A DNA stretch of 64,000 nt from Streptosporangium amethystogenes (GCF_000721075.1 NZ_JOEQ01000006.1:182482-246481), one strand, 5' to 3'; numbered from the stretch's first letter, positions 53,709-63,370 are shown. Numbers and translations: made by a program. Notes: generated by a model from the sequence alone, not told the origin.

Positions 53709-54731
53709 GTGCCTGACAACGACGACATCGACCAGCGGTTCACGGCGCTCACGGCCCAGATCAGCGTGCGGGAACGCAGGCGGATGAGCAAAGTCGCCGA
53801 ACAGGAGTGGGCACGGCAGCCCCGCATCAAGCGTCGCCGCAGGCGGCGGTGGACCGCGGTCGCGGTGGCCGTCCTGGTGGCGGCGGCCGGGGGATTTGTC
53901 GTCTACCGGCCCGACAGCGTCGAACGGGTCCGCGCCGCCATCCTCGCGGACTTCGGCATCGACCCGTCCGCCGATCCGGCGGCCGCCGGGCAAAGCGCCG
54001 AGCCGGCCCCGGTGAAGCCGGTGAAGCTCTCCCCCTTCGACGGCTCACCGGCCCAGAAGTACGCCGACGGGGTAAAGGGACTGGTCATGCCGGAGCCTCG
54101 GGCGCTCGGCGGGCTGAGCCGCAAGGAGGTGTCCGCGGCCCTGCGGCACGCGAGAAAACTCCTGACGGCCTCGAACCTGGACCGGAAGGTGCTGCTGGGC
54201 GGGAGGCCGAACGCACTGATCCGGTTGCTGAACCCCGACCAGCGCGCGCCGTTCGTCAAGGGCCTCAAGCATCCCGACAGGAAGAGCGGGTACGAAAGCC
54301 GGAGGTGGGTGACCAGCCTGGCTCCGAAGAACGCCGAACTGGTCAGCGAGACCTTCAAGGTCCACGGCAGAACCCGGCTGACGACCTTCAAGGAGAACGG
54401 GCTCAGCAGCGTCCGGATCAAGGTCAACTACCTGTTCGTGTACGCGATCCAGCGGCCGTGCAGACCGGACACCCTGACCAGGCTCGTCGCGCACAACATC
54501 GGCAGGCTGGACGTGTGGCGGGACGGCGGCCGACTGCGTTTCTGGGTCAGCGGCTGGAACGGCGGAGGAGTCGCTCCGGCGCGGTGCGACATCGACGACG
54601 CCTTCGTACACCCGTTCTATCCGGACTCGCCTCCCGACCGGAAGCCGACGGCCGGCGCCCCGGCCGTGGATCCCTACTCGATCGAGGAGGAGACGACGAA
54701 GGACTGCAGTCCGCTGAAGTCCAGCACGTGA
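53709..54731 (+). CDS. Single-pass membrane protein of unknown function
   Basis: 340 aa. An N-terminal cytoplasmic part with a basic patch (IKRRRRRRW), one membrane helix (about 46-64, AVAVAVLVAAAGGFVVY), and an extracytoplasmic domain. The domain has conserved-looking helices (LGGLSRKEVSAALRHARKLL, GRPNALIRLLNPDQ) and two Cys pairs (CRPDTL, RCDIDD, DCSPL). I know of no family for it. GTG at 53709 is inferred; no strong SD. It lies between the RDD gene (divergent) and glnA. Confidence 0.78.
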   Translation: MPDNDDIDQRFTALTAQISVRERRRMSKVAEQEWARQPRIKRRRRRRWTAVAVAVLVAAAGGFVVYRPDSVERVRAAILADFGIDPSADPAAAGQSAEPAPVKPVKLSPFDGSPAQKYADGVKGLVMPEPRALGGLSRKEVSAALRHARKLLTASNLDRKVLLGGRPNALIRLLNPDQRAPFVKGLKHPDRKSGYESRRWVTSLAPKNAELVSETFKVHGRTRLTTFKENGLSSVRIKVNYLFVYAIQRPCRPDTLTRLVAHNIGRLDVWRDGGRLRFWVSGWNGGGVAPARCDIDDAFVHPFYPDSPPDRKPTAGAPAVDPYSIEEETTKDCSPLKSST

Positions 54732-54901
54732 AAATCCGGCAAAACCGGGCAAAGGACGGTTCGGTATACCCGCCCAGGCGGGGTCCGAGAACTAGCGTGA
54801 AGGCGACTTTCGCTTAACACGAGTGAAACAAACGAGACACGGGGCGGTAACGGCGCAGGCATACCTTCGGCCTGATAGCCCGTGCCCCATGGGAGGTTCG
54901 C

Positions 54902-56326
54902 GTGTTCAACTCCGCCGACGACGTCCTGAAGTTCATCAAGGACGAAGGGGTGCAGTTCGTCGATGTCAGGTTCACCGACCTGCCGGGGACGACGCACCAC
55001 TTCACGTTCCCTTCGGAGAACTTCGGAGCCGGCGTCTTCACCGACGGTCTCATGTTCGACGGCTCGTCGATCCGCGGTTTCCAGGCCATCCACGAGTCGG
55101 ACATGCTGCTGCTGCCCGACCCGTCCACGGCCGTGCTCGACCCGTTCCGGCAGCACAAGACGCTCAACATCAACTTCTTCGTGCACGACCCGCTGACGGG
55201 CGAGGCCTACAGCCGCGACCCGCGCAACGTCGCCCGCAAGGCGGAGGAGTACCTCAAGGGCACCGGCATCGCCGACACGGTCTACTTCGGCCCCGAGGCC
55301 GAGTTCTACATCTTCGACGACGTGCGCTTCGAGACCAACGCGCACACGAGCTACTACCACATCGACTCGATCGAGGGTGCCTGGAACAGCGGCAAGGCCC
55401 AGGAGGGCGGCAACCTCGGCTACAAGCCGCGGTTCAAGGGCGGCTACTTCCCGGTCCCGCCGATGGACCACTTCACCGACCTGCGTTCGGAGATGGTGCG
55501 CCGCCTCATCGACGCGGGCATCGATGTCGAGATGCAGCACCACGAGGTGGGCACGGCCGGCCAGGCGGAGATCGACTTCCGGTTCAACACACTGCTCAAG
55601 GCCGCCGACACCCTGATGCTGTACAAGTACATCGTCAAGAGCACGGCCCTGGAGCACGGCCACACGGTCACCTTCATGCCCAAGCCGATCTTCGGTGACA
55701 ACGGCTCCGGCATGCACTGCCACCAGTCGCTCTGGAAGGACGGCGCGCCGCTCTTCTACGACGAGGTCGGCTACGCGGGCCTGTCCGACACCGCCCGCTA
55801 CTACATCGGCGGCCTGCTCAAGCACGCCCCGTCACTGCTGGCCTTCACCAACCCGACGGTGAACTCCTACCACCGCCTGGTGCCCGGCTACGAGGCCCCG
55901 GTCAACCTGGTCTACTCCCAGCGCAACCGCTCGGCGTGCATCCGCATCCCGATCACGGGCTCCAACCCGAAGGCCAAGCGCATCGAGTTCCGCGTCCCGG
56001 ACCCGTCGTGCAACCCGTACTTCGCCTTCGCCGCCCAGCTGATGGCCGGCATCGACGGCATCCGCAACAAGATCGAGCCGGTCGAGCCGGTCGACAAGGA
56101 CCTCTACGAGCTTCCCCCGGAGGAGGCCCGCAACATCCCGCAGGTCCCCGGCTCGCTGTCGGACGTGCTCGCGGCCCTGGAGGCCGACCACGAGTACCTG
56201 CTGGAGGGCGGCGTGTTCACGCCGGACCTGATCGAGACCTGGATCGCCTACAAGCGCGAGAACGAGATCGACCCGATCCGCCTGCGCCCGCACCCGCACG
56301 AGTTCGAGCTCTACTACGACGTGTGA
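54902..56326 (+). CDS. glnA: Glutamine synthetase type I
   Basis: 474 aa, the usual length of GSI-beta enzymes. ATP-dependent ligation of ammonia to glutamate. Motifs are [28 protein letters not shown] (ATP-binding), [19 protein letters not shown] and the adenylylation Tyr in [15 protein letters not shown] at 54902 has GGGAGG 5 nt upstream. The 170-bp upstream region contains AACACGAGTGAAACAAACG-like sequence that resembles parts of GlnR boxes (GTNAC/GAAAC), but I cannot place a full box. Confidence 0.97.
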   Translation: MFNSADDVLKFIKDEGVQFVDVRFTDLPGTTHHFTFPSENFGAGVFTDGLMFDGSSIRGFQAIHESDMLLLPDPSTAVLDPFRQHKTLNINFFVHDPLTGEAYSRDPRNVARKAEEYLKGTGIADTVYFGPEAEFYIFDDVRFETNAHTSYYHIDSIEGAWNSGKAQEGGNLGYKPRFKGGYFPVPPMDHFTDLRSEMVRRLIDAGIDVEMQHHEVGTAGQAEIDFRFNTLLKAADTLMLYKYIVKSTALEHGHTVTFMPKPIFGDNGSGMHCHQSLWKDGAPLFYDEVGYAGLSDTARYYIGGLLKHAPSLLAFTNPTVNSYHRLVPGYEAPVNLVYSQRNRSACIRIPITGSNPKAKRIEFRVPDPSCNPYFAFAAQLMAGIDGIRNKIEPVEPVDKDLYELPPEEARNIPQVPGSLSDVLAALEADHEYLLEGGVFTPDLIETWIAYKRENEIDPIRLRPHPHEFELYYDV

Positions 56327-56434
56327 CGGTACGGTTTCCCGGCCTCGGCGACCTTACTGGAAATGGGCGCTGAGCTGGGAAAGGCTGTCGTTGCTTGTAG
56401 TCGCCGAGCGACATCGGCCGGAACAGACCCGGAG

Positions 56435-56475
56435 CAGAACGGCCCGGCACCGTAAATCGGTACCGGGCCGTTCTG
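56435..56475 (+). terminator. Terminator after glnA
   Basis: A 17-bp stem with one mismatch (CAGAACGGCCCGGCACC and its complement) around TAAATC, about 108 nt after the glnA stop. The segment 56327-56434 shows nothing else. Confidence 0.7.
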
Positions 56476-56625
56476 CGCTGTTGGGGAGTGTTGATCTCGC
56501 TCGGCGGGGCGCCGATGCCCTACTGCAGCGTGGGCCACATCGCAGACCGACGCCTGCCGCTTATCTCGCCCTGAACTGCGCCCCCTTCTCCGGACCATCG
56601 CGAATGCTTCCACCAGTCCAGGGCC

Positions 56626-57416
56626 GTGCCTATGCTGCTAAAGGTGACTTCGACAGAGCATGAGATCACCTTCCGGACTCTCGATGGCCAACAGCTCGCC
56701 GGAACGCTCGTCACACCAGATGGACCGCCAGAACACGCCGTCGTCCTGGTTCACGGCGGCGGGGTGACGCGTCACGAAAGCGGCTTCTTCACCCGGATGG
56801 CCCACGGGCTGAGCGACCACGGATTGGCATCGCTCCGCTTCGACCTGCGCTGCAGCAGCTCCGCGAGACGACCAAAGTTCTCAGACTTAGCCTGCTCGGC
56901 ACGAGCTTCGGCGGCGGCATCTGCGGATACTACGCCGCCCACCGGCCCAACGAAGTGTTCCGGCTGGTACTGCTCAACCCTCAGCTCGACTACAAGAAGC
57001 GCACCATCGACAGTCGCCCCTACTGGCACGACGACTATCTAGATGAAGACGTCGCCCACCAGCTCACCGAGCAGGGATCCATCACCTTCACCCCCACCTT
57101 GCGCCACGGCCGACCACTCCTCAACGAAGTCTTCTGGCTGCAGCCGCACACCATCCTCGGTTCCATCAAGGCACCGACCTTGATCGTGCACGGCACCAAG
57201 GACACCCTCGTGCCGATCGAGTCCTCCCGCGCGGCCGTGCCCCAGTTCACCGCCCCGTGCGACCTGGTCGAGGTCGAAGGCTCCCAGCACACCTTCGCCG
57301 TCCACGATGACCCGCAATATCACAACCCCCAAAGCCAGGCATGGCAGGCCGCGGTGATCCAAACGGTCGTCGAATGGCTGCGGGACGGACGCCTACGCGA
57401 TAGGACGATCAGCTAA
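56626..57416 (+). pseudogene. Alpha/beta hydrolase with internal deletion and frame change
   Basis: The N-terminal part (frame of GTG 56626) reads VLVHGGGVTRHESGFFTRMA and LRFDLRC at about 56843; the family would continue RGHGxS there. After position about 56850, another frame resumes the hydrolase with LQQLRETTKVLRLSLLGTSF and GGGICGYYAAHRPNEVFR, which holds the nucleophile Ser in GTSFGG, and runs to the stop at 57416 with GTKDTLVPIESS and SQHTFAV (His). The segment between DLR and the GTSFG strand is missing about 25 codons, and the frame no longer matches. The gene is dead, or read as two truncated proteins. Confidence 0.75.
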
Positions 57417-58100
57417 GAAGTCCTGCAGGGCACGCACCTGCGGCCGACGCCGCCAGCGGCCCATCGACTCCACCACTTCGCCCAAGACCGTGATCGTCCG
57501 CCGCGAACGAGTGGCCCGCGCAACGCGCGCCGCTGCGAGCCCCAGGGTGGCCGCCTGATCGGGTTCGCCGATCAGGGCCAGCCCGGCCGCGTGACGGGCC
57601 TGGAAGTAGCCGACGTCGCGATATCACAGGCTGCCGCCAGCGATGATCGACCCAAGGATCTCGGTCGCCCTGGCGGGGTTGCCCGCCTCGGTGAAGCACG
57701 CGCTGCTGCGTAGCGACAGCACGTGCTCCGTGAAGGAACTGCCGAGTGTCCCCGGCTCCTCCTCCGACACGCCGGGCAGCAGTCCGCGCGCTTCGTCGAG
57801 CTTCATCTCGACCTTGCGCACCGGCTCCCCCATCATGGCCAGCCCCAACGCCTGCTGCTGCAGGACTTCTGCCCGCACCCCAATCTGGAGCCGCGTGCTG
57901 CTGTGCTGCGCCGCTTCCGCCAGCGTCAGCACCTTCAAGGCGTCCTGCCGGTCATAGGCGAGTTGGGATTTGCGTAGCAACACATAGCCTTGCATGGGGC
58001 CGTCGTCGGCTTCCTGCGCCCACTCGACCGCCCGGTCGTACCAGTACATTGCCGTGGGCAAATCTCTTAAATCGCGATACAGCCAGCCAATGAATTCCGC
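57393..58100 (-). pseudogene. TPR-containing regulator remnant, nonsense-mutated and cut by an IS
   Basis: The C-terminal part of an HTH-TPR-type actinobacterial regulator. From 58100 downwards the frame reads FIGWLYRDLRDLPTAMYWYD and AEAAQHSSTRLQIGVRAEVL with tetratricopeptide character. A TGA at 57624-57626 replaces what is likely CGA (Arg), and the frame then continues with YRDVGYFQARHAAGLALIG to a TAG at 57393. The N-terminus with the DNA-binding domain is missing: the frame ends exactly at the left inverted repeat of the ISL3 element. Its 3' end overlaps the hydrolase pseudogene by 24 bp. Confidence 0.72.
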
Positions 58101-58145
58101 GGGGGTGTGTCCAGTTAACGGCTCTGTCCCGTAATCGGTGGTAGC
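58101..58145. repeat. Left terminal inverted repeat of the ISL3 element
   Basis: 45 bp starting GGGGGTGTGTCCAGTTAACG; identical to the reverse complement of 59721-59765. The transposase stop codon is 13 bp inside. Confidence 0.95.
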
Positions 58146-58157
58146 GCTGGGTAATGG

Positions 58158-59708
58158 TCACGGGAGGAGGATGCGGTGGCGAAGGAGGTCGAATCCGGCA
58201 CGGCCGTGCATCTGTCTCATGATCCTTTTCGTGCGGGTGTTGACGCCCTCGGTCCGGCCGTTGTGGTGGGGCAGGGTGAGAGCGGCATCGACGGCTGCGC
58301 GGTCGAGCTCCAGTCCGTTGGCGAAGCCGTGCAGGTGAGGTAGGTCGGCGGCGCGTGCGGCGGTGATCCACGCGGTGAGCTGGGTGTCGTTTCCGACGGC
58401 GGGGGTGAGCAGCTCAGCGAAGGCGTGGATAAGGCGGGCGAGTGCGGCCAACTCGGGGCATGCGGCGGTGAGGTCCCGCAGCGGGTCGGTGTCGGTGTCG
58501 CGTAGCCGGTCGGGGTCTGTGAGCAAGAGCCGGGTGAGATGGCGGGCAGTGATGACGGGCCGGTCGCCTTCGGCTCGGCCCTGGGTGAGGTAGCGGTAGA
58601 GGAGGTTGAGGCTGCCGGTGTGGCCGAGTTCCTTGATCTCATGGAACAGCCGCATCACCGGGACGGCCGGATCCTCGGCGCGGCGGGCGCGCAGGTGGTC
58701 GCGGTGGGGGTCGACGAGGGTCTGTCGGTAGCGCGGAGCACGGCGGACTTCCTCGGGCTCGCTCCTGCGGGCGTAGCGTTTGACGGTGTTCAGGGACACG
58801 TCGAGTCGGCGGGCGCATTCCAGCAGGCCAACACCCTTGCCGAGGAGGTCGTGAACCTGATGCCGGCGCTCGCGGGTGGTCCGCTCGCGGACGCCCCCGG
58901 GACGGGGCGGGTTGACCGCCGCCCAGCGGGAGGTATGGGAGCGGACCTCGGCCAGGGTCTTGTCGCACACGTTCCGCCACAGGTGCCACCTGTCGCTGAC
59001 CTGCACCGCGTCGGGCAGTGCCCGGCGGACGGCCTCACCATGGGTGAGGGAACCGTCCCGGCAGACGATCTCCACGCCGGGATGAGCACGTAGCCACACC
59101 TCCAGCACCTCGGCGCCGCGACCTGGCAGCACGTCGATCCGCGTCCCGGTCTCGGCGTCAATGAGGATCGTGGCGTACCGGTGGCGGCATCTCAACGCGA
59201 AGTCATCGACGCCCAGCACCCGTGGCACTCCGACCGCAGGCAGCGGCAGCCGCCTGAGCAGCCGCAACGCGGTCGACCGCGCTACCTGCGCGCCCAAGGC
59301 CCGGGACAACCGGGCACTCGCCCTGCCCGCGAGCTCTCTCACCACCGCGCCCAACTGGTCGGCGAGTCGGTTCGTCCGGCGCTGGTAGCGCTCCAGCAGC
59401 CCGGGCACCTGCTCCCGGAACGTCCGCCGCGAGCAACTCCACACCGGGCAGGCCATCCGCCGCACCCGCACCGACACCACCACCCGCCGGCCGTCCACGG
59501 GAAGGTCGGTGACTATCCGGCCGCAGAACCCATGCACCCGGCCGGTCGGCGTCGCGCACACCGGACACAGCACGGGATCGTCTCGAGTCCGCGCCACCAC
59601 CCGAATCAGATTGCCCTCGTCCACCACCCCCTCGATGACCAGGGCAGACAACCCCGAAAACACCACACCCGCAAGAGCGTCGATCTCCAGCACACCCCAG
59701 CCTGGCAC
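58158..59708 (-). CDS. ISL3-family transposase
   Basis: 516 aa, the normal length. N-terminal zinc-finger-like region (LCPVCATPTGRVHGF, CPVWSCSRRTF), helix-turn-helix regions, and the DDE core: the first Asp in VLGVDDFALRCRH, the second in VQVSDRWHLWRNV, the Glu in HHNGRTEGVNTRTKRIMRQM, which is the ISL3 hallmark, followed by AGFDLLRHRILL. A second helix-turn-helix with LDVSLNTVKRYARR lies between. It appears functional. Confidence 0.95.
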   Translation of the reverse strand: MPGWGVLEIDALAGVVFSGLSALVIEGVVDEGNLIRVVARTRDDPVLCPVCATPTGRVHGFCGRIVTDLPVDGRRVVVSVRVRRMACPVWSCSRRTFREQVPGLLERYQRRTNRLADQLGAVVRELAGRASARLSRALGAQVARSTALRLLRRLPLPAVGVPRVLGVDDFALRCRHRYATILIDAETGTRIDVLPGRGAEVLEVWLRAHPGVEIVCRDGSLTHGEAVRRALPDAVQVSDRWHLWRNVCDKTLAEVRSHTSRWAAVNPPRPGGVRERTTRERRHQVHDLLGKGVGLLECARRLDVSLNTVKRYARRSEPEEVRRAPRYRQTLVDPHRDHLRARRAEDPAVPVMRLFHEIKELGHTGSLNLLYRYLTQGRAEGDRPVITARHLTRLLLTDPDRLRDTDTDPLRDLTAACPELAALARLIHAFAELLTPAVGNDTQLTAWITAARAADLPHLHGFANGLELDRAAVDAALTLPHHNGRTEGVNTRTKRIMRQMHGRAGFDLLRHRILLP

Positions 59709-59720
59709 CGGTGACGCACG

Positions 59721-59765
59721 GCTACCACCGATTACGGGACAGAGCCGTTAACTGGACACACCCCC
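59721..59765. repeat. Right terminal inverted repeat of the ISL3 element
   Basis: 45 bp ending TTAACTGGACACACCCCC; a perfect inverted copy of 58101-58145. Confidence 0.95.
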
Positions 59766-60432
59766 TGATGTCAGCTGTTGGCGCTCAGCGAAGATGTCAG
59801 TGATCAGTGCTAAAGACCTGGGCCCTGACATTTAGTGTGAGGATCTTGGGGTGTCCTCACCCTCAACCAACTTGACATTTTCCTGGGGAAGCTGGCGCAG
59901 CTCCCGACTCGAGCAGGTGTCGAAGTCTGCTCGGTTGCGCGCTAAATGCCTGTGTCTAAACCCGTTCGCCCAGGTCAACAGTACCGACCCGGAAGAGGCG
60001 TAGTTGTTCACTGTTTGTAAGAGCATCATGGTGACGCTGACTCGAATGGCTCTCCGCGCGCCTGAAACACGCGGAGCGGCGTTCACAACGGACACGAGTT
60101 ACAAGCCCACTGGGGCAATCCGGGCATCGGTAACGCCGATCCAGCGCCGCCATGCGCCGACCCCGGCCCGCCGGCCAGCCGATCGCCAGCGGCGGCCTAC
60201 CTATCCTTGGCGGCTTGATACTGCTCCGGTCCAGGTCCTGATCGGAGGCCAGTCGCTCGTCACGCTTCGCAAAAGCGCGGCTCTGCCCTGCCGGTTCTGG
60301 GCGCAATCTGTCGCCGCCAGCCTCCGCTCGCCTGCCAGCAGACTCAGCTGGGTGTAGCGCTTCTGCAGTGACTGTCTCAGCTGGGGGTTCGTGGTCTGGA
60401 CTGGTTGATCAGGTTGCTAGTTTCTCCGATGG
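59766..60432. other. Non-coding, IS-flanking segment
   Basis: No convincing gene. The first 90 bp contain repeated GATGTCAG/CTGACAT motifs (near 59767, 59793 and 59825), which recall the subterminal repeats of IS21-like elements, so it may be an IS end left behind. The rest has open frames with poor codon bias only. The missing N-terminus of the TPR regulator is not found here. Confidence 0.5.
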
Positions 60433-60585
60433 GTGAAGGCGTGGGAGGCGGTGGGGTCGTTGCTGGAGGAACTGGCGCAGCGGCAGGGCGAGCCCCTGCA
60501 GCGGATTGAGGAGGTTCACGAGCAGCTCGCGCGGATGCGGACATGGCTGGAACCGGAGGCCGAGGTGCTGCACGGCCTGCTTTAG
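60433..60585 (+). CDS. Short coiled-coil ORF, probable gene remnant
   Basis: 50 codons from GTG 60433: WEAVGSLLEELAQRQGEPLQ then RIEEVHEQLARMRTWLEPEA, a Glu/Leu-rich helix with good GC3, ending in TAG. It resembles short helical ORFs found before some actinobacterial transposases. It overlaps the end of the convergent propeller gene by 4 bp. It could be a remnant or a small real gene. Confidence 0.4.
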   Translation: MKAWEAVGSLLEELAQRQGEPLQRIEEVHEQLARMRTWLEPEAEVLHGLL

Positions 60586-61631
60586 GGAAGGTTGCGGAAG
60601 ACTCCTGAAGCTTTGCCGATCACCCCGGTGGCCAGGAGCGGGCCGCCGGGGACGGCCGACAGCGAGGTCAGCTCGCCGCCGGACGGAACCTTGGTCCAGT
60701 GGCCGGAGGGATCGCGGTGGGCGAGGGCGGAGTCGTAACCGTTGACGTCGGTGGAGCTGAGAAACCAGTGGCCGCCCCTGCCGTCGGGGACGGGTGGGAG
60801 ATCACGGACCATGCGACCGGCCTTCGCTGAGGTGTCCTCGCTGCGCCAGCCGGAACCGGTCTGGTAGAGCAGGAACGACGACGCCCCGATCTCCCCGGTG
60901 ATCCAGATGCCGGACGGATCGGCGGTGATGGCGGTCAGCCGAGGGCCGGTCGGGTCGGGCGGGGAATCGTCGGACGGGGGCGGGGCCTTCGGTAGCGCCG
61001 CGGTCAGGTTGACTCGAGTCCAGACTTTGCCGTCGAAGTGGTGCACCCAGGGGGCGTCGCCGTCGAGGGCCCAGATGTCAGAGGCGGAGCGGGCGTTGAC
61101 CCGGAAGGCGCGGAAGGAGACACTCTGTTCGGACCAGGTGGCGCCGTTGTGGTGCCAGGCCCTGTGGTCGCCGAAGACCCACACGTCGTTGTCAGCGGTG
61201 ACGGCGAGGCTCTCGGCCGTAGCGAGCAGCTTCTGGACGATCGTCCAAGCGCGTCCGTCCCAGCGCAGGACGGAGGTGTTGCCCTCGTCGCTGGCCAGGG
61301 CCCACACGTTGGAGGGGGCGGACGCGGCGACCGGGCCGATGCTGCCGAGTTTGACTGGGAAGTCGCTTTTCGTCCAGCGGTCGCCGTCCCAATGGAAGGC
61401 TGTGGGGCGGTGCGGGCCGTCGACCATCGGGAGCCAGGCGCCGATGCCGAGGATGTCCCAGCCGAAGGCCCAGGCGTCGTGCTCGCCGGTGGCGATGACC
61501 TGTCCGTAGGTGACCGACGACTGGTCGGCCACCAGTTTCCAGCGGTCGTTGCCGTCGTCCCAGGGGGCGGTCCACCAGAGCCAGAGGGCGGCGGCCGCAG
61601 CCGCGGCGGCGGTGGCCAGCTTCAGTAGCAT
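60582..61631 (-). CDS. Anchored/secreted beta-propeller-like protein
   Basis: 349 aa. An N-terminal hydrophobic segment (about 4-19, KLATAAAAAAAALWLWW) then repeated strands with W-rich sequence: AWAFGWDILG, FHWDGDRWTKSDF, VLRWDGRAWTIVQKL, VWVFGDHRAW, IWALDGDAPWVHHFDGKVW. These blade-like repeats suggest a beta-propeller carbohydrate- or ligand-binding fold. I know of no characterised homologue. ATG at 61631 has TACACT 6 nt upstream, indicating a leaderless mRNA. It lies in the IS-rich end and may be acquired. Confidence 0.72.
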   Translation of the reverse strand: MLLKLATAAAAAAAALWLWWTAPWDDGNDRWKLVADQSSVTYGQVIATGEHDAWAFGWDILGIGAWLPMVDGPHRPTAFHWDGDRWTKSDFPVKLGSIGPVAASAPSNVWALASDEGNTSVLRWDGRAWTIVQKLLATAESLAVTADNDVWVFGDHRAWHHNGATWSEQSVSFRAFRVNARSASDIWALDGDAPWVHHFDGKVWTRVNLTAALPKAPPPSDDSPPDPTGPRLTAITADPSGIWITGEIGASSFLLYQTGSGWRSEDTSAKAGRMVRDLPPVPDGRGGHWFLSSTDVNGYDSALAHRDPSGHWTKVPSGGELTSLSAVPGGPLLATGVIGKASGVFRNLP

Positions 61632-62105
61632 AATCGAAGTGTATGAAGGCCACCAGAACGGCACATGAGTATTCGTACTCAGCCGGACGGGCGTAGGACC
61701 CAGGGGCATCCGCGTTCGTGGTAAGCGGTATTGGAAGAGAAGGACGCGTTCGTCTCGGCTAACCAAGATCACCCAGGCGGCGTTGGTCGTTCCAGACGAT
61801 GATCAACATGACAAGATCGGTGACCAACTGCCACCCCATGACAACTAGGATAGGCAATTGCCATCTTGAGTGCGCAACAACATGGCACGAGAAATCCATG
61901 ATTATATGTCGTGTCGGCGCGAAAATGACACTTTGAGAGATCTACTGGCGGACGAACAGCGCAGTGCCAGCGTAAGAGGCTGTTCGGGGTTGTGCAGCCG
62001 GGAGAGCGCCACTCAGCGCTCCGGCTGTCCCTGATCCGGATATCCGGGCAGGACTCGGACAGTCACCGGCCGTGCGAGTTCAGCGACAGGGCTAGTAGGA
62101 CTTGG
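61632..62105. other. Non-coding interval with promoter of the propeller gene
   Basis: 474 bp that are AT-richer than the average, without a credible ORF. TACACT at 61638-61643 is the likely -10 of the minus-strand propeller gene. A GGCAATTGCC palindrome lies at 61853-61862. Nothing else recognised. Confidence 0.45.
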
Positions 62106-63370
62106 TTAGGTGGGGACGGGCTGGGCGTGTCTGGGTAATGTGCGGCGGCAGGTGGGGCAGATCCCGGCCCAGCAGGCCAGCAGCAACTGGAGCTCGGCGA
62201 TGACCCGGTAGGTACTCCAGCCGCAGCCGGCGCTTTTGGGTTGAGCCGTTCCAGGGTGCAGAACGCGTGGGCGACCGAGACCAAGGTGACGTGGTGGTGC
62301 CGGCCGCTCCAGGTGCGGCCCTCGAAATGGTCCAGGCCCAGACCGGTCTTCAGTTCGCGGTAGTCGTGCTCGATGCGCCGGCGGATCTTGGCCATACGCA
62401 CCAGATGCCGTAGCGGCACGTCCGCCGCGAGAGTGGACAGCCAGTACTTGGCCGGTTCCGGCTCGCCGACCGGCCACTCGGCCAGCAGCCGGCACACCGG
62501 CAGGTCCTCACCGACGTAGGCACGGCGGATCTGTATCCCGCCGGCCGGACCCTCAGTGCGTGGAAGCGGGAACGTAGCGGCCCTTTGGACCCGACTCGCC
62601 AGGTCACCGTGTGCAGCGCACGCCGCCCGGCAGCCGGCACCATCTGCCGGGCGCTGATCCGCCGCTGCCGATATCGGGGCGCCGCCCGGCGCCCGGTGCC
62701 CCGATACGGTGTCCTGGTGCGGCAGGACTCGGCCGCCAAAAGCGCGGTAGCGGAGCGAACCCCCACCACGTAGGCGATGTCCCGCTCGGTCAGAGCCAGC
62801 CGGAAGGCCCCGTCTTGGCCGTACCCTTCATCGGCGACCACCAGCGGCGCATCCAGCCCCCAACACGCCAGTTCGTCCAGCATGTCCACGGCCGGCCGCC
62901 ACTTGGGCACCTGAGTGATGTCATCAGGAATCCGGGCCCGGTGCCGACGCGCCGCCACCGCATCGGCGTCCGCCACCCGCGGCGAGGCCGGATCCCAGCC
63001 CTCGGGCACGAACAGCCGCCAGTTCACCGGACACGACGCCGCGTTGGTGACCAGGTGCACGCTCAGGGCGACCTGGCAGTTGGCCCTCTTGCCCAGCGCC
63101 CCGCAGTACTGCGCGGCCACGCCCGGCGACTCCTCGCCGTCTTTGGGAAAGGACACATCGTCGATCACCCAGGCGGCCGGGTGGATCGCCACGTCCATCC
63201 GCCAGGCCAGCTCGGCCAGCACCAGTTGATGCGACCACGGGGCATCGGTGAGGAACTGCTGCAGCCCCTGGCGATCCACGTCCAGCCGGGCCGCCATCGG
63301 TTCCATCGATTTACGGGCCCCGTCGGTCAGCAGGCCACGCACATACTGAGTATGAAAGCCGGAGGTTATG
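62106..63370 (-). pseudogene. IS701-family transposase, frameshifted and 5'-truncated
   Basis: Family sequence begins at about 63360 with YVRGLLTDGARKSMEPMAAR, DDVSFPKDGEESPGVAAQYC and LVVADEGYGQDGAFRLALTE; only the first 25 or so residues are missing. The frame is lost near 62546 (GPLRSRFHALRV is followed in the next frame by IRRAYVGEDLPVCRLLAEW), and again near 62230 after CTLERLNPKA, where a third frame carries TYRVIAELQLLLACWAGICP to a stop at 62106. The conserved RRIEHDYRELKTGLGLDHFE lies in the second frame. Not functional. Confidence 0.85.

Larger units (their letters stand above)
58101..59765. mobile_element. ISL3-family insertion sequence
   Basis: 1665 bp, delimited by 45-bp perfect inverted repeats (58101-58145 and 59721-59765) and containing one transposase. 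The element looks intact and recent because the repeats are identical. ISL3 elements normally create 8-bp target duplications, but AATTCCGC on the left and TGATGTCA on the right differ. This means one flank was lost or rearranged after insertion. Confidence 0.92.

Noticed and set aside
54780..54900. GlnR operator before glnA
   Set aside because: Only partial matches to the GTNAC/GAAAC half-sites; spacing of a full box is not convincing.
59832..60306. Minus-strand open frames of 87 and 116 codons
   Set aside because: Poor codon bias, no SD and no motif; likely chance frames in decayed DNA.
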